Source: Candidatus Bathyarchaeota archaeon (lineage in GTDB: Archaea > Thermoproteota > Bathyarchaeia > TCS64). Taken from it: a DNA stretch of 6,788 bases. The position numbers were made by a program, and so were the translations under genes. Positions 1 to 5,686 of this stretch are shown in pieces; the stretch's first letter is position 1, and the number at the start of each line of letters is the position of its first letter. The stretch is from assembly GCA_026014515.1 (NCBI GenBank), contig JAOZIG010000547.1, positions 1-6,788 of the forward strand, read 5' to 3'. The notes beneath the pieces are model-generated. The model saw only the letters and a program-made list of their open reading frames with translations, had not been told where the DNA came from and made no database searches.

Positions 1-842
1 AGTTTTGTGACTGCTAGTTGTGTGGCTCCATTGATCATGGCTGCGCGTTTGGCTAGCTTGTGATTGAATGGTGCTGCTCTACGTTGGCGTCCTGTGACTG
101 TGCCGTACTCGTCCCAGCCTCGCTGTTTTGCTTCCTCGAAGCTGATCTCGCCGTCTAGTGGTCCTTCACCGACGCGGGTAACATATGCCTTACAGACCAA
201 CACTACCTCGTCGATACGTGTGGGTCCTACGCCTACATCGCTGCATACTGCTGCTGCGCATACGTCTTTGCTTGTTACGAAGGGGTATCCGCCGTGGAAT
301 AGGCTGATGTATGTTCCCTGTGTGCCTTCAAGCACCACGTTCTCACCGTTATCAAGCGCCTCATTAACAAGGGTCGGAACATCCTTGAGGTATTTCTCTA
401 ACTCAGGTATCTCACGAGCCATCTTAGCCACACGATAAGCCCTGTCAGCGTTACAAGGACCAGTACCAGTGCCAGTAGTACCAATTTTCTCTTTGAGGTA
501 TCCTTTACCATCTGCCTCGATGTGTTTGGGTTCTATTATGGCGCATTGTGGGTCCAAGCCGAACCTATCCGAGATATCCGTGGTCTCTATTTCTTTGAGG
601 AGTACCTCTGGGTTTACAAGTACGCCGGGTCCGATTAGTTGGAGTGATCTGTCATTCACAAAGCCGCAGGGGACCATTCTGAGCTTGTATATGACATCGT
701 TTTTTACTACTGTATGTCCAGCGTTGGGTCCTACTCCGCCTCTGGCTACTACTGCGGCGTCCTCTGATACCGCTAGGTATGATACGATCTTTCCTTTTCC
801 GCCGTCTCCGAAGAAACCATCAACAACAATTGTGCAGCTCAT
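1..842 (-). CDS. purA: Adenylosuccinate synthetase, C-terminus cut off by window edge
   Basis: This cytosolic enzyme joins IMP and aspartate using GTP to form adenylosuccinate, the first committed step to AMP. I translated 280 residues by hand; the frame stays open to base 1, so the gene continues outside. Visible motifs are the N-terminal glycine loop GDGGKGK (residues 12-18, with catalytic-type D13), GPNAGHT (38-44, catalytic-type H43), a GTTGTGTGP stretch (121-129), EGTQGT (172-177), GGYPFVTSKD shortly after it, and TGRQRR (250-255), the arginine-rich IMP/aspartate-binding segment. Archaeal PurA proteins are usually about 335-340 residues, so roughly 55-60 residues are missing. The glycine loop has Gly where most relatives have Glu (GDEGKGK). 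ATG at 842 was chosen because GGTGA lies 5 nt upstream; an in-frame GTG at 851 is the alternative. The gene is divergent from the membrane protein at 997. The family assignment is secure. Confidence 0.96.
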   Translation of the reverse strand, partial: MSCTIVVDGFFGDGGKGKIVSYLAVSEDAAVVARGGVGPNAGHTVVKNDVIYKLRMVPCGFVNDRSLQLIGPGVLVNPEVLLKEIETTDISDRFGLDPQCAIIEPKHIEADGKGYLKEKIGTTGTGTGPCNADRAYRVAKMAREIPELEKYLKDVPTLVNEALDNGENVVLEGTQGTYISLFHGGYPFVTSKDVCAAAVCSDVGVGPTRIDEVVLVCKAYVTRVGEGPLDGEISFEEAKQRGWDEYGTVTGRQRRAAPFNHKLAKRAAMINGATQLAVTK

Positions 843-890
843 TTTGCTCACCGAGCCGAATACTCACCCCCAGATAGCGATTTAAGTTTA
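843..890 (-). promoter_or_regulatory. purA promoter and Shine-Dalgarno
   Basis: On the minus strand GGTGA (852-848) stands 5 nt before the purA ATG and decides the start. A second purine-rich stretch GGGGGTGAG lies at 871-863. A TATA-like ACTTAAAT (887-880) would place initiation near 858-860, giving a leader of about 16 nt that contains the GGTGA. The TATA call is inference from spacing and base composition. Confidence 0.5.
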
Positions 891-921
891 ACGCATATAG
901 GGGATGATTCACTGAGTCTAT

Positions 922-958
922 TTAACAGATACATGTTAATGAAATCTGATAGTATCTG
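922..958. promoter_or_regulatory. Inverted-repeat cluster in purA / membrane-protein divergent region
   Basis: Two overlapping perfect inverted repeats are visible: TTAACA (922-927) with TGTTAA (934-939) around a 6-nt spacer, and CAGATAC (926-932) with GTATCTG (952-958) around 19 nt. ATCTG also occurs at 944-948. The cluster lies just upstream of the presumed TATA box of the gene at 997 and about 80 nt upstream of purA, so it could be an operator for either. No regulator can be named, and short repeats like these can arise by chance. Confidence 0.3.
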
Positions 959-970
959 GTTTTATTTACC
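959..970 (+). promoter_or_regulatory. Candidate TATA box for the small membrane protein
   Basis: GTTTTATTTACC is T/A-rich and centred about 31 nt upstream of the ATG at 997. It predicts transcription starting a few bases before the start codon, that is, a leaderless or near-leaderless message. No Shine-Dalgarno is present between it and the ATG. Confidence 0.4.
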
Positions 971-996
971 AAATAGTCTATGATTTACTGGTTGAG

Positions 997-1347
997 ATGA
1001 GTACTCCGGACAGGGCAGAGTTACAGAAGAAACGGGCTGCGATACACGAGGCGTCACTGAGTTATCGTATGTATCTTTTATCGAGACGTGACTTTCTACG
1101 TGGTATCATTATCGGTGTGACGGGAAGCATCACATCTGGGTACTTTATTCAGCTTGATCAACTGTTCTTTGGCAACTATACTGTGGTGAGTCTCTCGTTC
1201 AGAATACTCCTGTTCTTGAGTATCCTAGGTTATTTTATGCTACTCTATCAGAAACGGACAGAAAAGTATGAGATAGCCATCAAAACAATGATGGAAACAA
1301 TAAACCAGATCGATGACTCAATAGAGTTAGACACTGGTACCAACTAG
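997..1347 (+). CDS. Small two-helix membrane protein with Tat-like SRRDFLRG motif, unknown function
   Basis: I do not recognise this 116-residue protein. A charged, probably helical N-terminus (1-28) is followed by SRRDFLRG (29-36), a match to the twin-arginine consensus. Next come a first hydrophobic segment (about 36-53), a short loop (54-62), a second hydrophobic segment (about 63-84), and a charged, coiled-coil-like C-terminal tail (85-116). The layout suggests a membrane hairpin with both ends in the cytoplasm. The segment between the helices is only about 9 residues, so a folded exported domain is unlikely. The ATG is the first start after a TATA-like element; no Shine-Dalgarno is seen. 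The 3' end overlaps the convergent cupin gene by 21 nt. It looks like a real gene because it fills an otherwise empty frame with coherent membrane topology, but there is no functional clue. Confidence 0.7.
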   Translation: MSTPDRAELQKKRAAIHEASLSYRMYLLSRRDFLRGIIIGVTGSITSGYFIQLDQLFFGNYTVVSLSFRILLFLSILGYFMLLYQKRTEKYEIAIKTMMETINQIDDSIELDTGTN

Positions 1348-1704
1348 CAGCAGTATCACTTGTTTTGTTCCTGTGTTGAAGAACCCATGCTGAATATCAG
1401 CTGGCAAAAAGATTACGTCACCAGCCTTAGCCGGTTTCTGCTTCTCACCTACTTGTACTGTTCCTTCTCCTTGAAGCACAAAATAGACTTGTTCGATGCC
1501 TTCATGTGTATGTAAGTTGTTGCTTTTTCCCGGGTTGATGGTGAGCCGTGCGAAGTTTGTGAAGCTCTTCATATCATCGGGTTTCTTTGTGCCAAATAGT
1601 CGTCCATGGTCATCGTCTTGCCAGATTACTTGATATTGACATGATTCACCGTGGATGTCGATTAGTGGAAGTTTCTTGACTGCTACTATGTTCTCGATTT
1701 GCAT
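1327..1704 (-). CDS. Small single-domain cupin protein
   Basis: This is a 125-residue cupin, a beta-barrel that usually binds one divalent metal. Cupin motif 1 is visible as PG(X)5HTHEGIEQ, with H65, H67 and E71. Motif 2 is PADIQHGFFN, with the fourth ligand H106. All four metal ligands are therefore intact, and the spacer between the motifs is short, as in stand-alone cupins. The substrate cannot be deduced; members include dioxygenases, isomerases and sugar- or polyketide-binding proteins. I chose the ATG at 1704 because a TATA-like element lies about 25 nt upstream and the length fits small cupins. The frame is open to a TTG at 1797, which would overlap the upstream DUF362 gene by 41 nt and add a tail without cupin character. 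The gene follows DUF362 by 52 nt on the same strand and converges on the membrane protein. Confidence 0.88.
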   Translation of the reverse strand: MQIENIVAVKKLPLIDIHGESCQYQVIWQDDDHGRLFGTKKPDDMKSFTNFARLTINPGKSNNLHTHEGIEQVYFVLQGEGTVQVGEKQKPAKAGDVIFLPADIQHGFFNTGTKQVILLLVGTSV

Positions 1705-1725
1705 GGAATACAAACATACATCATC

Positions 1726-1735
1726 GATTATATTG
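1726..1735 (-). promoter_or_regulatory. Candidate TATA box for the cupin gene (leaderless)
   Basis: On the minus strand CAATATAATC (1735-1726) is centred about 26 nt upstream of the ATG at 1704, ideal for a leaderless archaeal transcript. It lies in the 52-nt gap after the DUF362 stop, so the cupin gene may be transcribed independently as well as by read-through. It also supports the downstream start choice. Confidence 0.45.
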
Positions 1736-1756
1736 TTACTCAAATAGTAGGATAAG

Positions 1757-2668
1757 CTACTGGAATATTCTGAGTCCCATGGTTTGAGCCTTTTCAAGGG
1801 TCTTGTTTTCCCAACCTCCGAATACTTCTGAAGCTAGTTTCAGATACTCTATCTCCTTTGGGTTCTTTCCCTCAATCGCTGCAACCGTTGCGTCGAGTGT
1901 TACACAGTCCTCACTGCCCAAGAGCAGCCCCATGTTTTTGGCGGTCACGGGGTTAATGGCTTCTTCGGGTTTTCTGCCAATAGAGGCGGTTAATACACCA
2001 TCAACAATTCCCTTTACGTTGAAAATACTCCGGTATATTTTGTTAATATCCACGATGGTATCAGCCAGTTTAACGTCCTTTGCTCCATGAAACTTACTGC
2101 GACTTGGCCCAGGTATCATCCCGAATAGGTTCTTCAGTGTCAGACTAACAACTATTGGTTTGTGGTTGAGTCTATATTTTGCTAGACTCAAGAAAGTGCC
2201 ACCGCGTAGTTCGAATAAACGTGTAGGAACCTGAGCATACATCTCATCGAATAATACTGGTGGATATTTTGTCATTTCTTTCACTTTTTCTGGGTCCACC
2301 ACACGATCTGCCCATACTTCTTCGGTTATGTTAAGATACTCGGTGCTGTGTTTTTCGAGGACGGCTCCGATCCCTGATGTTTTCAAGAACCATTTGTCGC
2401 TTTTTCTTAGATCGTCTCTATTGATTGAGCCTAATCCTTTTCCTTCCAATGATTCCTTTGTCCGCGCCCATCCATAGCTCTCGGTTACTATTGCTTCTCC
2501 GTTGATGGCGGATAGAACACCGTCAATGACTTCTGCTTCTGTGTAGTTGTTTACGGTTCCCCAGTTTGGTTTTATGATTACGGGGGGCTTGAGGTTTAAC
2601 TCAGATATGATTTTCTCGTAGATGGATGGATCATTGGACTTCTCTATGACGACTGCACCGATTCGCAT
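1757..2668 (-). CDS. DUF362 family protein
   Basis: This 303-residue protein carries two signatures of DUF362: VIIKPNW near the N-terminus (30-36) and the central LTLKNLFGMIPG (176-187), followed by a basic SRSKFHG stretch. The family has no firmly established biochemical role that I can state; some members are fused to ferredoxin-type iron-sulfur domains. This one has only a single Cys (in SEDCVTLD, C-terminal part) and no CxxC motifs, so it is the bare domain. No signal peptide or membrane segment is apparent, so it is probably cytosolic. The ATG at 2668 is preceded by a TATA-like element about 27 nt upstream and by no Shine-Dalgarno. The cupin gene follows 52 nt after the stop, suggesting a two-gene unit; divergently upstream is the FTR1 iron permease. 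The family call is good; function unknown. Confidence 0.88.
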   Translation of the reverse strand: MRIGAVVIEKSNDPSIYEKIISELNLKPPVIIKPNWGTVNNYTEAEVIDGVLSAINGEAIVTESYGWARTKESLEGKGLGSINRDDLRKSDKWFLKTSGIGAVLEKHSTEYLNITEEVWADRVVDPEKVKEMTKYPPVLFDEMYAQVPTRLFELRGGTFLSLAKYRLNHKPIVVSLTLKNLFGMIPGPSRSKFHGAKDVKLADTIVDINKIYRSIFNVKGIVDGVLTASIGRKPEEAINPVTAKNMGLLLGSEDCVTLDATVAAIEGKNPKEIEYLKLASEVFGGWENKTLEKAQTMGLRIFQ

Positions 2669-2690
2669 AGTACCAATAAGTTATGCTTAC

Positions 2691-2700
2691 TGATTTAGAG
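2691..2700 (-). promoter_or_regulatory. Candidate TATA box for DUF362 gene
   Basis: Minus-strand CTCTAAATCA (2700-2691) is centred about 27 nt upstream of the ATG at 2668, consistent with a leaderless transcript. No Shine-Dalgarno lies between. The element is a modest match to an archaeal TATA box. Confidence 0.38.
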
Positions 2701-2712
2701 TTTCAGATGGAA

Positions 2713-2770
2713 CATCAAAATGAAGCTCTTTTGAACCTTGTTGATTCGAAGCGATCATATCATTTTGATG
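2713..2770. repeat. Perfect 11-bp inverted repeat with 36-bp spacer
   Basis: CATCAAAATGA (2713-2723) is exactly complementary to TCATTTTGATG (2760-2770). The pair sits in the divergent region between the DUF362 and FTR1 genes, about 80-137 nt upstream of FTR1. It could be two half-sites for a DNA-looping regulator or a long hairpin in a leader RNA. The function is not established. Confidence 0.45.
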
Positions 2771-2793
2771 GGGGTTCCCTAGAATTGCGATGG

Positions 2794-2827
2794 TTTATAT
2801 TCCGTCATTTGTTTAAACCATTAAAAG
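2794..2827 (+). promoter_or_regulatory. FTR1 promoter region, three TATA-like candidates
   Basis: TTTATAT (2794-2800), GTTTAAAC (2811-2818) and CATTAAAAG (2819-2827) are all possible TATA boxes. The last is centred about 26 nt before the ATG at 2850 and would give a leaderless message with the palindrome 2828-2843 between box and start site. The first would start near 2822 and put the palindrome just downstream of the start site. Either geometry suits repression. Confidence 0.45.
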
Positions 2828-2843
2828 TTTAGGCGTGCCTAAA
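2828..2843. promoter_or_regulatory. DtxR/IdeR-type metal-regulator operator candidate
   Basis: TTTAGGC GT GCCTAAA is a palindrome with perfect 7-bp arms around two central bases, ending 6 nt before the FTR1 start codon. TTAGG...CCTAA half-sites in this arrangement resemble the operators of DtxR/IdeR iron repressors. The match to an iron permease gene strengthens the reading: when iron is plentiful, the metal-bound repressor would block the promoter. The palindrome is seen directly; the identity of the regulator is inferred. Confidence 0.65.
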
Positions 2844-2849
2844 TAAGTG

Positions 2850-3707
2850 ATGACTATGTATGAAACGATACTACCAAGCTTCCTCATAACATTCAGAGAA
2901 GCCCTTGAAGCAGCGTTAATAGTAACAATAATGATCACCTACCTCAAAAAAATCGGAAAACAAGAACTAAACAAATACAGCTACCTTGGCGCAGGAGCTG
3001 CCATCGTACTGAGTCTTATCGCAGGGATAGTTCTACAAACATTCTACGGAGGACTCGGACAAGTAGCAGGCGAGTTATTCGAAGGAATAGCATCCCTAAC
3101 AGCCGTAGCTGTATTAACGGGCATGATATTCTGGATGACCAAACACAGTAAAGAAATCAAGGGAGAAATGGAGCTTCAAATCGAACAAGCCATAACCCAA
3201 GGAGAACTATACAGCATCACAGCACTAGCCTTTGTAGCTGTTGCAAGGGAAGGGCTGGAGACAGTGTTATTCCTATCAGCAACATTTGTTCAAGATAAGG
3301 CAGGGACACTTGTTGGCGCCGTTTTGGGAATGCTAGTTGTGCTAAGCATATCAATAATGCTACGGAGAGGGACGGTAAATCTTGAGATTGGTAAGTTCTT
3401 CAAAGTAACAAGCGTTTTGTTGTTGATCTTTGGAGCTGGTCTAGCAGGATATGGAGTGCATGAATTAATTGAAGCGGGTGAAAACTCTGGCTTTGATTTC
3501 GGTTTCTTTGGCGAGAAACCATTCGACATTAATCCACCAGTCAATCCAGATGGCACATATCCTGCGCTACACGAAAAAGGTCTCGTTGGTTCTATACTAA
3601 AAGCGCTTGTTGGATATGATGGAAACCCTGAATGGTTGAGGATATTTGTCTACCTTGGATACTGGTTAACCATAGGGACCTATGTCTACGTTCAAAGTAG
3701 GGACTAA
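2850..3707 (+). CDS. FTR1-family high-affinity iron permease
   Basis: This 285-residue integral membrane protein belongs to the FTR1/EfeU family, which moves iron across the cytoplasmic membrane. The two diagnostic RExxE iron-binding motifs are present: REALE (16-20) in the first helix and REGLE (133-137) in the fourth or so. Other family-like features are an FEG segment (77-79), GVHELIEAG in the C-terminal half, and about seven hydrophobic segments. Length is normal. ATG at 2850 was preferred to the adjacent GTG at 2847; ATG at 2856 is also possible. No oxidase (Fet3-like) or EfeO/EfeB partner is in the window, so it appears as a stand-alone permease. A DtxR-like palindrome overlaps the promoter, implying iron-responsive control. 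The first half of the gene uses mainly A/C-ending codons, the second half more T/G-ending ones. No functional symbol beyond the family name is justified. Confidence 0.93.
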   Translation: MTMYETILPSFLITFREALEAALIVTIMITYLKKIGKQELNKYSYLGAGAAIVLSLIAGIVLQTFYGGLGQVAGELFEGIASLTAVAVLTGMIFWMTKHSKEIKGEMELQIEQAITQGELYSITALAFVAVAREGLETVLFLSATFVQDKAGTLVGAVLGMLVVLSISIMLRRGTVNLEIGKFFKVTSVLLLIFGAGLAGYGVHELIEAGENSGFDFGFFGEKPFDINPPVNPDGTYPALHEKGLVGSILKALVGYDGNPEWLRIFVYLGYWLTIGTYVYVQSRD

Positions 3708-3717
3708 TCCCTTTTTT
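3699..3717 (+). terminator. Hairpin plus T-run after FTR1
   Basis: AGGGA (3699-3703) can pair with TCCCT (3708-3712) around a 4-nt loop that contains the FTR1 stop codon; TTTTT (3713-3717) follows directly. The stem is short, but a T-run is the key archaeal termination signal, so this probably ends the FTR1 transcript. Confidence 0.6.
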
Positions 3718-3752
3718 CCATCAACATTTAGCCCAGTGCTAACAGGGTAATT

Positions 3753-3760
3753 CAATTATC
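3753..3760 (+). promoter_or_regulatory. Weak TATA-like element before racemase gene
   Basis: CAATTATC is centred about 35 nt before the ATG at 3792 and would give a leader of about 10 nt. It is the only reasonable A/T-rich box at a usable distance; a near-palindrome TAATTCAATTA (3748-3758) overlaps it. Confidence 0.28.
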
Positions 3761-3791
3761 CAACTTGAGTAGCTTGTATAGATGTTGTCTC

Positions 3792-4472
3792 ATGAGTAAG
3801 AGGATTGGATTGTTAGGCGGGATCAGCTATGCGTCTACTAAAGAGTATTATGAGTTGATTCATAGACGTTATTTTGAGTTAAAGCAGGACTATTATTACC
3901 CAGAGGTCGTTGTATTCAGCTTAAACTTCCAGAAATTCACAGATTATGAGAATACAGACACTACAAGATACATCGAATACATTATGGAAGGCATACACAG
4001 CCTAGAGGCAACACAAGTAGACTTTATCGCGATGACAGCCAACTCACCTCACTCAGTCTATAAGAGCCTCATCAAACAGACAAAGGTTCCTTTGATTAGC
4101 ATCGCTGACGCCACATTGAAGACGGCGAAAGAGTTGAAACTGAAGAGGCTCCTGCTCTTGGGAATCAAACACACAATGGATGCAGATTTCTATCCTGAAG
4201 CAGGGACTAAAAATGGTGTATCTGTTACTGTGCCTACGGAAGCCGAGAAGAAGCTGATTGATGACATCATCTTCTCTGAGTTATGTATCGGAGAAATCAA
4301 TCAAGGCTCTAAAGAGAAATTATTGGCTATTATTGATAGGTATCCTGTTGATGGCGTGATTTTAGGCTGCACAGAGTTACCCCAGATCATATCTCAAGAT
4401 GACCTTGACATAGCGGTCTTGAACACCGTTGAGATTCACGTTGAAGCTATCTTACAGCACAGCCTAGAATAA
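3792..4472 (+). CDS. Aspartate/glutamate racemase family protein
   Basis: This 226-residue cytosolic protein belongs to the cofactor-independent Asp/Glu racemase fold, which interconverts L- and D-amino acids with two active-site residues. Visible are the N-terminal IGLLGGISYAST (5-16), the first active-site segment MTANSPH (81-87), a middle LLLLGIKHTM strand (120-129), and the second active-site segment GCTELP (192-197). Most members have a Cys pair; here the first position is Thr (T82) and the second Cys (C193). A Thr/Cys pair is, as I recall, described for the E. coli L-Asp/Glu racemase YgeA, so this need not mean loss of activity. Length is normal. ATG 3792 was preferred to an upstream TTG at 3765, which would add nine residues without family character. 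It is preceded by the FTR1 terminator and followed after 53 nt by the M20 gene; a shared role in amino-acid turnover is only suggestive. Substrate unknown. Confidence 0.87.
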   Translation: MSKRIGLLGGISYASTKEYYELIHRRYFELKQDYYYPEVVVFSLNFQKFTDYENTDTTRYIEYIMEGIHSLEATQVDFIAMTANSPHSVYKSLIKQTKVPLISIADATLKTAKELKLKRLLLLGIKHTMDADFYPEAGTKNGVSVTVPTEAEKKLIDDIIFSELCIGEINQGSKEKLLAIIDRYPVDGVILGCTELPQIISQDDLDIAVLNTVEIHVEAILQHSLE

Positions 4473-4492
4473 ACAGGGCTTTTTACCCTGTT
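4472..4492 (+). terminator. Hairpin between racemase and M20 genes
   Basis: AACAGGG (4472-4478) pairs perfectly with CCCTGTT (4486-4492) around the loop CTTTTTA, beginning at the last base of the racemase stop codon. There is no T-run after the stem, only the T5 in the loop, so termination is plausible but not certain. It lies immediately upstream of the presumed M20 promoter. Confidence 0.5.
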
Positions 4493-4498
4493 ACTGGG

Positions 4499-4517
4499 TT
4501 ATAGTATCAACAGGATG
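4499..4517 (+). promoter_or_regulatory. M20 gene promoter and possible ribosome site
   Basis: TTATAG (4499-4504) is centred about 25 nt upstream of the ATG at 4526, which fits a leaderless start. AGGATG (4512-4517), 8 nt before the ATG, is a partial Shine-Dalgarno and would only matter if the message starts further upstream, for example by read-through from the racemase gene. Confidence 0.42.
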
Positions 4518-4525
4518 AATACGGT

Positions 4526-5686
4526 ATGAACCCAGTTGAACAGGTATCAGAGAAAAGAGTAGTTGAACTAACACGGACCCTCGTTGAGATTCCATCAGAG
4601 ACAGGCAAAGAAAAAGAGATAGGTGACTGGCTCATAGCGTTCTTCAATAAACTGGGACTCAGCCAAATCACAAGACTACCAGTCGAGGAAGCAGGAGACA
4701 CAGTCTACGCTGTGCTTAAAGGCGGAGATGGTCCAAAGCTGATGCTTAACTTTCACATAGACACCTTTGATGCCTTTGAGGGCTGGGAAACACCACCATT
4801 CAAAGTAGTAGAAAAAGAAAACCGACTCTATGGACTCGGAGCCCATGACATGAAAGGAGGAGCAGCCTGCGCCTTAGCAGCCCTAGAAGCCATCGTGAAA
4901 TCAGATGTAAAACTCAGTGGAGACCTGATTGTCAGCGGCACCAGCGACGAAGAATACTGGAGCAGGGGAGCCCATGAGCTAATCAAGTCAGGTATACTGG
5001 AAGGCTGTGAATACTGTATCGTACCCGAGCCAGCCGATCATGCAACTATACTGATTGGTCAACGTGGCAGACACGTATTCAAACTCAGATTCTATGGCTC
5101 AAGCATCAGCGCAGCCTACGATGAAGGCGTCAACGCAGTTGTAGACGCATCAAAGGTGGTAGCTGAGTTTGAGAAACACAAACCAGACGGCTTCGGATAC
5201 ATGCCAGAGTACAATATGCGGGGAACCCTCTGCGTCACAGGACTCCACAGTGGCGGCGACAAGATATACGTGCCCGAACTAGCAGAGGTCACCATAGACC
5301 GACATATACTACCGGGTCAATCAGTTGACGAGGCAGCAGACCAGATAAGACGAATCATAGCCGAGGCAGACATCAAGGGAAGATATGAGCTAACATGGGA
5401 TGAAAGACCCACCCCCGCACCAACTAGCTATATCACGCCACCGGACTCACGGTTCGTCCAGACAGCGAAAAAGAGCCTAGAAATGGAGCTAGGTGAAGAG
5501 GTACAGTTTGCTTTAGCTCGTAGTGTAGCAGATACTAATCATATTGCGGTTCATGGAGGGGTGCCTACGATTATCATGGGTCCAAGTGGTGGTAATACCT
5601 GTGAGGCGAATGAATGGGTTGACATTGATTCGCTGCCTCAGATTACCCGCGCCATCATACGCACTGTAGTGGATTTATTAGCATAG
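4526..5686 (+). CDS. M20-family metallopeptidase / ArgE-DapE-type deacylase, atypical active site
   Basis: This 386-residue enzyme belongs to the di-zinc amidohydrolases that remove acyl or aminoacyl groups (ArgE, DapE, aminoacylase, carboxypeptidase G2). The catalytic domain shows NFHIDT (H77, D79), GAHDMKGG (bridging D108), SDEE (general base E142, ligand E143) and VPEP (ligand E168). The lid/dimer domain begins near 180, with GVNAV at 201-205 and a return to the catalytic domain near 300. Two normally conserved histidines are absent. The lid-domain His of the usual G-x-x-x-H motif is replaced in GSSISAAYDEG (191-201, S195), and the last zinc-ligand His is replaced in GGNTCEANE (355-363, C359). 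Cys can bind zinc, so activity with altered specificity is possible. Length is typical and the frame is intact. The codon third-position bias switches sharply near codon 326. The substrate cannot be assigned. Confidence 0.9.
   Translation: MNPVEQVSEKRVVELTRTLVEIPSETGKEKEIGDWLIAFFNKLGLSQITRLPVEEAGDTVYAVLKGGDGPKLMLNFHIDTFDAFEGWETPPFKVVEKENRLYGLGAHDMKGGAACALAALEAIVKSDVKLSGDLIVSGTSDEEYWSRGAHELIKSGILEGCEYCIVPEPADHATILIGQRGRHVFKLRFYGSSISAAYDEGVNAVVDASKVVAEFEKHKPDGFGYMPEYNMRGTLCVTGLHSGGDKIYVPELAEVTIDRHILPGQSVDEAADQIRRIIAEADIKGRYELTWDERPTPAPTSYITPPDSRFVQTAKKSLEMELGEEVQFALARSVADTNHIAVHGGVPTIIMGPSGGNTCEANEWVDIDSLPQITRAIIRTVVDLLA

Noticed and set aside
64..438. Plus-strand open frame of 124 codons
   Set aside because: Lies antisense to well-conserved purA codons and has a low-complexity Ser/Thr-rich translation with no family character. 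The same applies to the plus-strand frame at 469-885.
1335..1342. TGGTACCA palindrome at the convergent gene ends, sharing GGTACC with both intergenic repeats
   Set aside because: Three occurrences of a 6-mer in 6.8 kb is close to chance, and the flanking bases do not resemble the repeats.
1705..1797. Longer cupin N-terminus from TTG at 1797
   Set aside because: Would overlap DUF362 by 41 nt and add 31 residues without cupin features, while a TATA-like box fits the ATG at 1704.
1803..2090. Plus-strand open frame opposite the DUF362 gene
   Set aside because: Shadow of the DUF362 coding strand; no promoter or start signal and no recognisable domain. The frames at 3290-3556 (-), 4507-4701 (-) and 6001-6231 (-) were rejected for the same reason.
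2707..2832. 41-codon open frame in the DUF362/FTR1 gap
   Set aside because: Its translation shows no recognisable motif, its span contains the long inverted repeat and candidate TATA boxes, and its stop falls inside the DtxR-like palindrome; better explained as regulatory DNA.
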